From assembly GCA_028714815.1 (NCBI GenBank), contig JAQTLR010000004.1:1-64000 (forward strand): a stretch of DNA of 64,000 bases. The letters are read 5' to 3'. Made by a program: the position numbers and the translations under genes. Under the pieces are notes generated by a model, which was given only the letters and a program-made list of their open reading frames with translations, searched no databases and was not told where the DNA came from. This DNA is from Candidatus Altimarinota bacterium (GTDB lineage: Bacteria > Patescibacteriota > Gracilibacteria > BD1-5 > UBA2023). Positions within the stretch are counted from its first letter, which is position 1. Every line of letters starts with the position of its first letter. This document shows positions 1-9,053 of this stretch, one piece after another.

Positions 1-23
1 TTCGAGTCTAGTATGACCCACCA
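1..23 (+). tRNA. 3' end of a tRNA, cut by the window edge
   Basis: Only the T-loop onward is present: TTCGAGT, the 3' acceptor strand ATGACCC, discriminator A and an encoded CCA. The anticodon lies outside the window, so the isotype cannot be called. It is 26 nt upstream of tRNA-Val, so the two probably belong to one tRNA transcript. Confidence 0.75.
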
Positions 24-49
24 TTTAAGAGAATCTCAACAAATTTTAT

Positions 50-126
50 GGGTGATTAGCTCAGCTGGTTAGAGCATCTGCCTTACAAGCAGGGGGTCAT
101 AGGTTCGAATCCTATATTACCCACCA
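50..126 (+). tRNA. tRNA-Val (anticodon TAC)
   Basis: The cloverleaf folds fully: acceptor GGGTGAT pairs with ATTACCC, anticodon stem TCTGC pairs with GCAGG around loop CTTACAA (anticodon TAC, valine), T-arm stem ATAGG/CCTAT around TTCGAAT, discriminator A and an encoded CCA. A terminator-like hairpin follows at once. Twelve bases of its T-arm (104-115) reappear inverted at 186-197. Confidence 0.95.
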
Positions 127-137
127 TTAGAATTTCA

Positions 138-170
138 AATACCCCCAGTCTTGCGACTAGGGGTATTTTA
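138..170 (+). terminator. Terminator after tRNA-Val
   Basis: A near-perfect hairpin, AAATACCCC...AGTC-ttgc-GACT...GGGGTATTTT, lies 11 nt beyond the tRNA and carries T-rich flanks. It would end the tRNA transcript. Confidence 0.8.
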
Positions 171-182
171 AAATATAAATCT

Positions 183-275
183 GGAATAGGATTCGAAGCC
201 GCAGCAATACGAGCGATACCCTCAAGAGGTACCCCGGGAACGAGCTCGGGAAAAAGCCAACGATTTGGCTTTTCA
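183..275 (+). other. Structured non-coding segment carrying an inverted tRNA-Val T-arm copy
   Basis: Positions 186-197 (ATAGGATTCGAA) are the exact reverse complement of the tRNA-Val T-arm at 104-115. The segment is GC-rich for its surroundings and holds small palindromes (TACCcTCaaGAGGTA, CCCGGG, GAGCTC). It ends in a hairpin AAAAGCCAA-cga-TTTGGCTTTT at 252-273 that looks like a terminator. No open frame fits. A similar layout follows tRNA-Thr. It could be a small RNA or the remnant of a tRNA-targeting element. The rest, 276-370, shows nothing further. Confidence 0.45.
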
Positions 276-370
276 TTGCAAGGAGTTTTTCTGAAACTTT
301 GTGAAAGAAAAAAGAATCCTACAGTATACCAAGGTTATGTCAACACAATTTATCCAAATTAAAAAATAAT

Positions 371-1318
371 ATGTCCCCTCTTTTTATTCTCTCCGGTTGA
401 CCATGAAATGAACATGATGTATCTCTTGTTTCATGAAGAAATGTGTTTGAAAAAGCAAAATCTTTCGGGATAGATACACACCTTGTTACTATTTCAAAAA
501 ACAGAGAATGGATTTTTTGAGATGATATTAAAAGCGAGACAACAGGAATTCAGGAAATACTTGCAAAAAATGGAGTCGTTTTCCCTCTTATCCATGGCAC
601 CTATGGGGAAGATGGGAAACTTCAGTCTTTGTTCGAACAATCCAAGGTACCATTTATTTGATCGTGACAAAAAGCAATGGAGCTTACTATTGATAAGCAA
701 CGTACAGGGGATTTCCTTTTAAAACAAGGTTTTCGTGTCCCAAAATCTTTTGAGATTACAAATGCTTTAGAGATTCATACTATTGATGTGGATTTTCCAG
801 TCATAGTAAAACCACGAGATGAGGGTTCAAGCATCTCCCTCTACAAAGTACAAAATATCGATGAATTGCTTACAATACTCACGAAAGAACTTTCTTTTCG
901 TAAAGAGATACTGGTGCAGGAATTCGTAAAATGACGAGAATTTACTTGTGGAGTAGTCGAGATAGGTGGGAAAGTTGTTCCATTACTCCCTACGGAGATT
1001 ATCCTCACAAAAGGAGATCTTTTTGATTATGATGCGAAATATAAATCAGGTGGATGTGAGGAAATTACTCCAGCCGAAGTTGATCCAGAAATGATAAAAT
1101 CTATCCAATCGATTGCAATGAAGGTACATGAGACCTGTGGATGTAAAGATATTTCCAGAACCGATATGATCTTGAATAGTAGAGGAGAATTTGTGGTTCT
1201 TGAAGTGAATACTATTCCTGGCATGACTGGAACAAGTTTTATACCAGCTCAACTTACAGCATCCTGATATTCGACGGAAATATTTATTCATTCCATGATG
1301 AATAAATATTCAAAGTAG
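371..1318 (+). CDS. ddl: D-alanine--D-alanine ligase
   Basis: Ligates two D-alanines with ATP in the cytoplasm to make the dipeptide of the peptidoglycan stem. 315 aa, the usual Ddl length. Visible are the N-terminal LSGGPGNEHDVSL motif (both central glycines are TGA, at 398 and 404), PLIHGTYGEDG near residues 86-96, the ATP-grasp segment VIVKPRDEGSS, and EVNTIPGMT near the C-terminus with the Mg-binding E and N. The frame is open only with UGA read as glycine (seven in-frame TGAs) and ends in TAG. The start is the first ATG that includes the SGGPG motif. No ribosome-binding site is seen. Peptidoglycan synthesis is also represented by murB at 8181. Confidence 0.95.
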
Positions 1319-1354
1319 AGATTGCCACGTCGCTTTGCTCCTTGTAATGACAGT

Positions 1355-3319
1355 CTATTCCCCTTTCTCTATCCGCGCAATCGCCAAGTGGATGTCGAAG
1401 TACCGGATATCCTTTCTTCCCTCCCGTTCAATAACATCTTTGATCTCGCGGAGTTTTTCCGCTTTTCCACTAAATTTTTTCTCGATAATTTCTCGGGCAT
1501 ATTCTATATTTTCGAGCATTGTGAGCTTGCTGACCTCCTCGATCGTGATGGTGCCTCGCCCATAGAGCTTGGCGATGTGGGCTTCGATGGTCTGTGTGGT
1601 GACTCCGCGTTCATCCGCTATAGCGGAGAGGTTCTTTTGTTCCCGGAAGAGTCGGAGCGTTTCTTCGTAGGTGTCAGTTTTCTGGCTCCGTCCCACCTGC
1701 TTCCTCTCGCGTATTTTTCTCTCTCTTTTTTCGGTACCAGTAAACGCCGGGCGTTTCCGGACAATCCCTTTCTTCTGGTCGATGCAGTAATCGCACATTC
1801 CGCAATTTCTTGGGAGCTTTTCGAGATCGGTGAGGTCGGAGAAATAGTTGAGGATGAATCGCTTGCGGCATTGCGGTGTAAAAAGAAGCTTTTTCATAGC
1901 AGCAAGCTTCATATCCGCTTCTTTTTTGAGCATATTCTGGTGCGCCCAGTCTATGGGGATATACTGGTGTGCTCTTTTTTCCTTGAGAAGAGTGATCCCT
2001 TTTCCACGGAAACCCGCATTGGTCTCTTTTTCTCCGTCTATGCCTCGACCGACGATCTTGTATTTTTCGAGGATCTTCAGGATGGATCACACCTTCATAT
2101 CGTTCCCGATCCCGCTTTCATGTCCCATGGCAGCATAGGTTTTTTCGATCGTTTTCCCCTTTCCTTCCCCATCTTTGAGACCCTCGTAGAGATAATCGTA
2201 GAAATCGAGAATCTCTTCTTGGTCGGGATTGCTGTTTTCTACGAAGAATTCCTGTATCTTCGTGTCGGCAAAGCTCGCGAGAATGACCGCAATACTCATA
2301 CGTCCGTCACGCCCGGCGCGTCCGATTTCCTGATAGTAGCCCTCGACGCTCCCGGGGAGGTTATAATGGATGACGAATCGGATATCCTTCTTGTCGATTC
2401 CCATTCCGAAAGCGTTGGTCGCGACCACCACGCGGGTCGAGCTATCCATGAAATCATTCTGGGAGAGTTCGCGGGACATGCTATCCATGCTTCCTGTGTA
2501 CTTCCCTACGCTCACCCCTTTGGATTTAAGGTGGTTGTAGACCTCCTCCACGTTTTTGATGGAGGCGGCGTACACGATCCCGCTCCCGGGGGTTTTTTCG
2601 ATGATCTCCGCTACCTTTTCGAGCTTTTCCTCCTTCTTCGGTATCTCGCGTACGAGCATGACGATGTTCTTACGATCGAATCCGTAGATGAATTCCTGCA
2701 CCCGATCGAGCCCGAGCCGCTCCATGATATCGGTTCGTACCTTTTTTGTGGCGGTTGCCGTGAGGGCGATGACCGGAATAGGGGTATTTTCTTCCTCATC
2801 GGGACATTCCCTATTTCTGAGATTTTTAATGAAGTCCTTGATTTTCATGTAACTGGGCCGGAAATCGTGACCCCATTGGCTCACACAGTGGGCCTCGTCG
2901 ATGGCGATGAGGCTGACTTTTACTTTAGAGATGACACTCAAAAATTCTTCGCTATGGAGCCGTTCCGGGGCGATGTAGACGAACTTGATAGGGAACTTCC
3001 CCGGGTATCGGATCTCTTCCAATATATCTCGTTGCTCTTGGGATGAGATAGTGGAATTGATACACACCGAAGCGATTCCTCGCTCTCGGAGCTTGTCGAT
3101 CTGATCCTTCATGAGGGAGATGAGCGGAGATATGACGATGGTGATCCCGGGAAGAGCTATACCCGGGATTTGATAGGTCAAACTCTTTCCGCCACCGGTC
3201 GGCATGAATACGAGCGTATCATGTCCGGACACGACACTTTTTATGATATCCTCTTGCCCCTCGCGGAAGTCCTGGAGCCCGAAGGTGTCCAGAAGAATAG
3301 AGCGGATATCTGAAGCCAT
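1355..3319 (-). CDS. recQ: ATP-dependent DNA helicase RecQ
   Basis: 3'-5' DNA helicase for recombination and fork repair, 654 aa. Residues 1-340 hold the two RecA-like domains: Walker A FMPTGGGKS (about 38-46), IDEAHCVSQWGHDFRP (DEAH box and aromatic loop), SAT-like ALTATAT, and QEIGRAGRDGR (motif VI). A Cys cluster (CRKRF, CGMCDYC) gives the RecQ zinc site near residue 480, followed by a C-terminal helix-turn-helix region (TTQTIEAHIAKLYGRG) of the kind found in RecQ tails. One TGA (2087-2089) lies between helicase core and zinc region and reads as glycine; TAG ends the gene. It is convergent with ddl, whose stop is 36 nt away. A long open frame on the opposite strand is only a shadow. Confidence 0.95.
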
Positions 3320-3346
3320 AGGAGATGAGAAGATATAGAGGTGTGC

Positions 3347-3373
3347 ATCATATCCATTTCAATGGAGAATCAA
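3347..3373 (-). promoter_or_regulatory. Putative recQ promoter
   Basis: On the minus strand TTGATT (3368-3373) is followed after 15 nt by TATGAT (3347-3352), 28 nt before the recQ start. The spacing matches other promoters in this window. Confidence 0.5.
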
Positions 3374-3500
3374 AATTTTTATGCTTCGTTTTTTTGCTTT
3401 TTAAATATTTTTCTGTTATATTTCCCCCGGCCTATTTTTTATATGCAAGAATGCTTTGGAAAGTGACCGTGAAGAAAGAGTGAAGAGCCTGAGGAATTAT

Positions 3501-3527
3501 TTGACTTTATAGGCTTTTCCATATAAT
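3501..3527 (+). promoter_or_regulatory. Strong promoter of the S-layer gene
   Basis: TTGACT (3501-3506), 15 nt spacer, TATAAT (3522-3527). Transcription from about 3534 would give a leader of roughly 275-340 nt before the S-layer coding region, long enough for the hairpins at 3636-3748. Confidence 0.7.
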
Positions 3528-3635
3528 CACCCGTACTGATGCCGAAATCTTCGGACTTCAGGAAGTTCTTTAACATCCTGTATAGACATTAAAAATTCTT
3601 TAACTGTTTTAGTGTGCATCCCTATTTGTTGGCTC

Positions 3636-3748
3636 TGATGAGAGGAGATGGGTTAATCGATATTTTTCGATTACCTCCCTCCTCTCATCATGCAAATGAT
3701 GGAGGTTAAAGCTTTAACTTCTCGGGTAAGTCCGCAAGACTCCCGAAC
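3636..3748 (+). promoter_or_regulatory. Structured 5' leader of the S-layer mRNA
   Basis: A long hairpin pairs TGATGAGAGGAG (3636-3647) with CTCCTCTCATCA (3679-3690) and continues inward through TAATCGA/TCGATTA. It is followed by a palindrome TTAAAGCTTTAA and by a second hairpin CGGG..AGTC-cgcaa-GACT.CCCG (about 3723-3748). There is no T-run after the stems, so a leader acting on mRNA stability or translation fits better than a terminator. The rest of 3374-3635 shows no gene. Confidence 0.6.
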
Positions 3749-3874
3749 TAACTTCTTTTTTTATCGTTTTTTTATCCGTATGGTCGGTCCGCAGAACCTT
3801 CTATCGTGATGAAAGGAATAAAGAAAAAGAAAAAGACATACAGACACTTTTTATCTTCTAACTCACAGTTTTCT

Positions 3875-6800
3875 ATGAGTAATCTTTTTAAGAAAGTTAC
3901 GTCTGCTGTAAGTGTGGTTGCACTCGTTGCATCTGCTATGAGTTCTACACTCGTTGCAAATGCCGCTAGCCAATTCACTCCTTACGCTGACGCTCTTGCT
4001 ACTGCTGGTATCATTGCTAAGCAATCTACTGAAGCAGGGTACAATCTCGGTAACAATGTTACTCGAGCTGAAATGGCAAAAGTTGCCGTAAATATTAAGA
4101 AAGCTAACGTTAAGGAATGTACTGGTAAAGTATTTTCTGACGTTACTTCCTCACTTGGTGACCTTTGCGGATACGTAGAGGCTGCTGCTGAAGCTGGTCT
4201 TGTTACTAAGACTTACACAAAATTCCGTCCTTTGGACCTCGTAACTCGAGCTGAGATGCTTAAGATGCTCCTTTCTGCAAAGGGTATCGCTGCAATCACT
4301 GAGGATCAAGGATTCAAGGATCTCGGAACGGATGCTAGTTTGAATGGATTCATCAATGCAGCTGCTGCAGCTGGTATTATCAATAAAGGTATCGCCTTTA
4401 ATCCAAACAACAATGCAACTCGTGGAGAAGCATTCAAGGTAGCTGCTAATGCTGCTGGTCTTACTACTACTTCTTCTGCTGAAGGTACTGGTGGTGATCT
4501 TAACCTTGGTGACCTCTTCGGAGACATTACTGGTACTGGAACTACTACCACTACTACTGGAACTGTTTCTACTGGAACGACTACTGTAGTTACTGCTGGT
4601 GATCTCAATGTTGGTCTCAATCCTGCATCTCCTGCTAACAATACACAGATCCCTAAGACAGGTATTATGCGATTCGCCGTTGTAGATTTCTCTGCAGGTG
4701 GTTCTGATATCTCTCTTAACTCTGTAGAGATCAAGAAAGCTGGACTTGCTACTATTCCATCCGGAACAAAAGTATGGTTCGAAAAGAACGGAACTCGTGT
4801 TTCTGGTAAGACTTCTTTCACTTCTGAAAACAATGCGGTAATTTCATTTGCTCCTGCATACGTTGTTCGAGCTGGTTCTACTGAGTCACTTGATCTCTAT
4901 GTAGAAATCACTACTGACGCTGGAGCTGGAAATGATATGCAATTCGCTTCTGCTGCAGTGACAAGCTCTGCAAAGAATACTACTGGATCTTTCGTAACTC
5001 CTGTTCTTCGAACTTCTAGCTATGCTGTAGCAACTGCAACATTCGCATCTACTTACGCTGGACAGACATACAATGCTGGATCTGACGCGCTAGAACTTGC
5101 TAAGTTCACTATCGCTAATACCGATGGTAATCCTGATACTCGTGATCTTAAGCTTCAGTCTATGGCACTGTACCAATCTGGTTCAGCTGACTTGACAAGC
5201 CTTTCTGATATCACTCTTGAAAGAAACGGAGTAGTAGTATCTTCTGCTGCTATGGTTTCTGGTAAGACTCTTACTATCACTGTTTCTGATATTATTAAGG
5301 ATGGTGCATCTGCAATCTATACCCTTAAGGCAAAAATTGTAAATGTGGATCAGGTAACTGATACATACCAATTCTACCTTAAGAATACTTCTGATGTGAG
5401 CCTCACTGAAACAGATACTGCTTTCCGAGCTACTATCACTTCTGCAGCTCCAGTAGTTGCTGGATTCTACAGTGTATCTGGTGGAGATGTTAAGTTCGAA
5501 CGAGATACTTCTGTTTCACTTTCTCAGACTGTTGCTCCAGGAACTTCCGATGTCGTTCTTATGCAGGGTACTATTACTGCTAAATCTGCAGTAAACCTTG
5601 AAGATGTGAATATCGGATATACTACTACTGGTACAGGTGGTTCATTCATGATGAATACTGTTTATCTTCAGATCGGTTCTTCTACATTCACTGCAACTCC
5701 TGCTGCAACCCTTACTGGAACTCTTCAGTTCCTCGGTTCTGCAACTGTAAACGGTACTGCAACTGTGAAGATGTATACAAAACTTCGAGATAGTGCTACT
5801 GGTACTATCAAGATCGATACTCTCAAGATTGATAAATTCGGTACAAAAGAGTACGTTTCTAACCAGAATACTGTAAATTCTGCTATCGGTTCTATCGATG
5901 GTATCAATATTACTATCGGTGCTTCTACTCTTAATGTGACTCGAACTGACGGTCTTGGTACTACCAACCTTTCAAGCGGTTCTAAGGGTGTTACTGTTCT
6001 TGGAGCTCGATTCTCTTCTACACAAGGAAATCCTATTGCTCTCAGCAATTTCTCTGTTACTACTGCTGGTACTGCTAATTCTTATACTGCAGGAAACACT
6101 TCATTGACACTCTATGTCAATGGTGTTGCGAAGAGTACAAAGAATCTTATCTCTACTGGGGTAACTTTCGATGGATTCAACTCTACTGTTTCTACTACAG
6201 CGAATGTTGATATCGTAGTTAAGGCTGATTTCAGTGATATTACCAATACTGGATCATTCTCTATCGCTTCTATCGGTTACGATGCGGTTGATAACCTCAC
6301 TTCTGTGACTATTAACCCTAAGCCTACACTTGCTGGTGCGACATTTGTTATCGCTTCACCAGTTGGTGCACTTGCTGCAACTACTGGAGATACTCTTGTT
6401 AATAGAACTCTTCTTCTTGCAGGTTCTTCTACTCAGAAGATCACTTCCTTCAAGGTTACTGCTTCTAATGACAACATCAAGATTAAGAAACTCGTTGTAA
6501 CTGGTGCTGGACTCAATGCTCTTTCAAACATCCGAATTACAGATTCTGTAGGTACGGTTCTTGGATCTGCTTCGAATCTTACTGATACTGGTGCTGAATT
6601 CGTAAATCTTGACAATGCTGCAGGTAGCGCTATCGCTATCGACAAATCTGCTACTTACTACGTAGTTGCCGATGCAAACTCTGCTACAAACGCTAGCAAT
6701 GTTCAGGCAAATGTTGTTGTTGCTGGATCTAAGATCATTGGATCTAATGGTGGTGAAGTTGTTATGACTGGTTCCGACGTTGTTGGCGCTGCTCATGATG

Positions 6801-7534
6801 TTGCTGAGAACACTTTCAAGGTGACTCTCGGTACTCCAACAAACAAAGCTATTGCTACTGATGCAATGGAATTCACTGTTAATGCCTTCGGTAAAAACAA
6901 TGTAACTCTTGCTTCCGCTGATTTCAACAATATCCTTTCTCAATATGATACTGCTAGCGCAGTGCTTACTGTTATCCGAAAAAGTGATAATGCGGTTGTA
7001 GGAACTGCTTCTGCTACTGGTGCAGCTGCTGAGGTATCTACATTCACTGTTGTTGGTTCAACTACTAATACTGGTACTGTAACCGTAACTGTAAATGGTG
7101 CTTCATACACTACTGCTACTGTTGCTTCTGGTGCTACTGCTGCTACTGTTGCTACTGCACTTGCTGCTGCAATTACTGCAGGAACTGTTACTGCTTCTGG
7201 TGCGGTTGTTACTGTTACTGCTGCTACTACTGGTACACAAACAGACGCTACTGTAGGTGCTGTTACTGCTCCTGGTATTACTGTTACTCCTGCGGTTACT
7301 ACTCAGGGTGCGGCTAATACTCCTGCATACACTGGTCACATTACATTCAATGCTGGTACTTCTGTTGATGCTAATACTTCTGCTACTTACATCGTTAAGA
7401 TTGTTGGTGCTCTAGTAAACAACACTGCTCCAGATTGGTCAGTTTCTCTTACAAACCTTACTACAAGCACTGGTCTCCAGGCTGTTAGTTACCCTAAGAA
7501 CACTGATACTTTCCCACTTACTACTGTTAAGTAA
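3875..7534 (+). CDS. S-layer protein with three SLH domains
   Basis: Secreted cell-surface protein of 1219 aa, probably the main S-layer subunit. From ATG 3875 it has a standard signal peptide (FKKVTSAVSVVALVASAMSS..ANA), then three SLH repeats over about residues 33-205 (motifs TRAEMAKVA, TRAEMLKML, TRGEAFKVA), a Thr/Ser/Gly linker, and a long region rich in Thr, Ala, Ser and Val that looks like repeated beta-sandwich domains. SLH domains anchor such proteins to wall polymers. In-frame GTG 3806 and ATG 3809 would add a very basic extension; the signal-peptide start is preferred. Unlike many neighbours it has no TGA codon in more than 1200 codons, and its codons are strongly biased (GGT, GCT, ACT), as in highly expressed genes. 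It ends in TAA before a strong terminator. Confidence 0.9.
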   Translation: MSNLFKKVTSAVSVVALVASAMSSTLVANAASQFTPYADALATAGIIAKQSTEAGYNLGNNVTRAEMAKVAVNIKKANVKECTGKVFSDVTSSLGDLCGYVEAAAEAGLVTKTYTKFRPLDLVTRAEMLKMLLSAKGIAAITEDQGFKDLGTDASLNGFINAAAAAGIINKGIAFNPNNNATRGEAFKVAANAAGLTTTSSAEGTGGDLNLGDLFGDITGTGTTTTTTGTVSTGTTTVVTAGDLNVGLNPASPANNTQIPKTGIMRFAVVDFSAGGSDISLNSVEIKKAGLATIPSGTKVWFEKNGTRVSGKTSFTSENNAVISFAPAYVVRAGSTESLDLYVEITTDAGAGNDMQFASAAVTSSAKNTTGSFVTPVLRTSSYAVATATFASTYAGQTYNAGSDALELAKFTIANTDGNPDTRDLKLQSMALYQSGSADLTSLSDITLERNGVVVSSAAMVSGKTLTITVSDIIKDGASAIYTLKAKIVNVDQVTDTYQFYLKNTSDVSLTETDTAFRATITSAAPVVAGFYSVSGGDVKFERDTSVSLSQTVAPGTSDVVLMQGTITAKSAVNLEDVNIGYTTTGTGGSFMMNTVYLQIGSSTFTATPAATLTGTLQFLGSATVNGTATVKMYTKLRDSATGTIKIDTLKIDKFGTKEYVSNQNTVNSAIGSIDGINITIGASTLNVTRTDGLGTTNLSSGSKGVTVLGARFSSTQGNPIALSNFSVTTAGTANSYTAGNTSLTLYVNGVAKSTKNLISTGVTFDGFNSTVSTTANVDIVVKADFSDITNTGSFSIASIGYDAVDNLTSVTINPKPTLAGATFVIASPVGALAATTGDTLVNRTLLLAGSSTQKITSFKVTASNDNIKIKKLVVTGAGLNALSNIRITDSVGTVLGSASNLTDTGAEFVNLDNAAGSAIAIDKSATYYVVADANSATNASNVQANVVVAGSKIIGSNGGEVVMTGSDVVGAAHDVAENTFKVTLGTPTNKAIATDAMEFTVNAFGKNNVTLASADFNNILSQYDTASAVLTVIRKSDNAVVGTASATGAAAEVSTFTVVGSTTNTGTVTVTVNGASYTTATVASGATAATVATALAAAITAGTVTASGAVVTVTAATTGTQTDATVGAVTAPGITVTPAVTTQGAANTPAYTGHITFNAGTSVDANTSATYIVKIVGALVNNTAPDWSVSLTNLTTSTGLQAVSYPKNTDTFPLTTVK

Positions 7535-7594
7535 TCGTTTTGATTACATGACTCTATAAGTCAAAGTTTCTTTCTTCCGCAAGGTATAAAGTAC

Positions 7595-7638
7595 AAAAAA
7601 TCCCCCGAAGTCCCAGAAGGACGACGGGGGATTTTTTG
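7595..7638 (+). terminator. Terminator of the S-layer gene
   Basis: Hairpin AAAAAATCCCCCG ... CGGGGGATTTTTT with a loop of about 18 nt, 60 nt after the S-layer stop. Confidence 0.9.
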
Positions 7639-7640
7639 TG

Positions 7641-7668
7641 TTTACTTTTTAGTAAGTTTGAATATAAT
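7641..7668 (+). promoter_or_regulatory. Putative promoter of the toxin-antitoxin pair
   Basis: TTTACT (7641-7646), 16 nt, TATAAT (7663-7668), directly after the S-layer terminator and 30 nt before the antitoxin start. Type II pairs usually repress their own promoter; no clear operator palindrome is seen here. Confidence 0.5.
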
Positions 7669-7698
7669 GAGGAGAATTTATAAATAACTTTAGAGATT

Positions 7699-7890
7699 AT
7701 GGCACAAATTCTCGATCGAGACACAAAAAATGTTCTCGTAAAAATTACCATGAGTGAATATAAAAAACTTAAAACTCTGGACTTCTTTTCTCACCAAGAT
7801 GATCTAAAAGATAATTGGGAGACGATAGTTGATTTTTGAGAGGGCGTTTCCGCAATAGAAGTTTTATCCTCCCTCAAATCTTTTAAATAG
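7699..7890 (+). CDS. Small protein upstream of a RelE-like toxin, probable antitoxin
   Basis: 63 aa, with one TGA (in DFGEGVSAIE) read as glycine and a TAG stop one base before the next ATG. It begins MAQILDRDTKNVLVKITMSE, a beta-strand followed by helices, which suits a RelB/Phd-like antitoxin whose tail wraps the toxin. The size, the gene order (small gene first, then a RelE-like gene) and the coupling are typical of a type II system. The sequence alone does not identify a family. Confidence 0.6.
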
Positions 7891-7891
7891 T

Positions 7892-8131
7892 ATGGTAAAA
7901 AAATGGAAAAAACAGATTGAGAAAATTAACTCATCTGGTAAGATAGATATCGGGAAAATAGTAGAGGATCTTATTGATGGAAAAACTTCTACGTATGATA
8001 TTAGTCCACTAGAATGAAAGAAGAATATATTTCGACTCAAAACCTCCAAATATAGAATAGTATTTGAAAAATGAGCTGAGATAAAAATACTCAAAATAGA
8101 TAAAAGATGAGATGTGTATAAGGGATTGTAA
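7892..8131 (+). CDS. RelE/ParE-family toxin
   Basis: 79 aa. After a basic N-terminal helix it contains FRLKTSKYRIVFEKG and ends LKIDKRGDVYKGL; the strand-turn (I/V)xxRGDVYK is characteristic of RelE/ParE toxins, which cleave ribosome-bound mRNA (RelE) or block gyrase (ParE). Three in-frame TGAs, including the glycine of RGDVYK, mean full-length toxin is made only by a UGA-glycine translator. It starts one base after the antitoxin stop, so translation is probably coupled, and a terminator follows. Confidence 0.75.
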
Positions 8132-8145
8132 AATCTCTAACAAAC

Positions 8146-8175
8146 AAAAACTCCCCGATTAATCGGGGAGTTTTT
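8146..8175. terminator. Bidirectional terminator between the toxin gene and murB
   Basis: A symmetric hairpin AAAAACTCCCCGATT/AATCGGGGAGTTTTT sits between the convergent toxin and murB genes and has a U-run on either strand. Confidence 0.9.
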
Positions 8176-8180
8176 CTGTT

Positions 8181-9047
8181 TTATCTGTTCTCTATGATTC
8201 TCGCCTCCTCTTGCAACTCTACTCCGAACATCTCCCGTACTTTTTGTTTCGCCAGATCCCGAAGGGCAAGGATGTCTTTGTGAGTCCCCTTCTCATCGTT
8301 TACGAAGAAATTCGCATGGAGTTCGGATATCTTCACCCCCCCGATCCGGTGCCCTTTGAGCCCGACCTGATCGATGAGCCGTCCGGCAGAGTCTCCGGGG
8401 GGGTTCCGGAAGAAGGAACCGCAAGTGAATCCTCCCGGTTGTTTTCCGGATCGGAAGGTTCTCGGGTCGGTGGTGTCGTCGGAGACGAGATCGGTCCGGA
8501 ATATCGCATCGACCAGGAACCAATCCGGATTCTCTTTCAGAAGGGAATGGCGATAGGAGAAATCCAGTTCACTGTTCCTGAGGGATATATATTGCCCGGT
8601 TCCTATATCGAAAATGCTCACTTCCAGAGCTGCATCTTTCGCTTCGAATCCGAAGCATCCGGCGTTTCCGGCAACCGCTCCTCCGACTGTTCCCGGAAGT
8701 CCGATCCATTTTCCGAATAAAGAGCTTTCCTGTCTCTCCGACACTTGAAGTGATAGAGGGGATACGAGTTCCCCTCCTGCTACTCGTACGGTATTTTGAA
8801 TATACTCCACTCACTTGAGCATATTCCGCACAATAACCCCCTCGAACGTCTCGAATGCGAACACGACATTTGTTCCGCTTCCGAGAAATACTATCGGGAG
8901 ATCGTGTGCCTGTGCAAATCGTGAGATATCCGGAAGTTTCTCTATATCCGATTTGTCCCGAAGCTCGAAAAAGTGCCGTGCGGTTGCTGGGGTATGGAAG
9001 GAGGAATATTTCAAGAGGTCTTTGTTTTCTTCAAGAAATGGGAGCAT
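8181..9047 (-). CDS. murB: UDP-N-acetylenolpyruvoylglucosamine reductase MurB
   Basis: NADPH- and FAD-dependent reduction of UDP-GlcNAc-enolpyruvate to UDP-MurNAc, the second committed step of peptidoglycan synthesis. 288 aa. FAD-binding segments VFLGSGTNVV (about 50-60) and WIGLPGTVGGAVAGNAG are clear, with the catalytic-domain GSFFRNP (the serine that protonates the product) and HANFFVNDEKGT. One TGA (8811-8813) falls inside the first domain and reads as glycine; the stop is TAA. It starts 6 nt downstream of the uvrA stop on the same strand, so it is probably cotranscribed with uvrA. Confidence 0.95.
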
Positions 9048-9053
9048 AGATGA

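Noticed and set aside
186-200. Possible minus-strand tRNA based on the T-loop-like TTCGAAT
   Set aside because: The flanking bases do not form a T-stem, there is no acceptor stem or CCA, and no anticodon arm can be found.
221-250. Clustered KpnI, SmaI and SacI-like sites resembling a cloning polylinker
   Set aside because: Order and spacing do not match known vector polylinkers and the flanks are native AT-rich DNA; the palindromes fit a structured RNA better.
371-1318. ddl as a pseudogene with many stops
   Set aside because: All apparent stops are TGA at glycine positions; the recoded protein is complete and has all ligase motifs.
1322-3046. 574-codon open frame on the plus strand
   Set aside because: It is antisense to recQ, whose helicase motifs are certain on the minus strand. 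Codon bias of recQ leaves this strand open.
7020-7330. Tandem ACTGCT-rich stretch in the S-layer gene as a CRISPR or satellite
   Set aside because: It is codon-biased Thr/Ala/Val coding sequence in frame, with no constant repeat unit or spacers.
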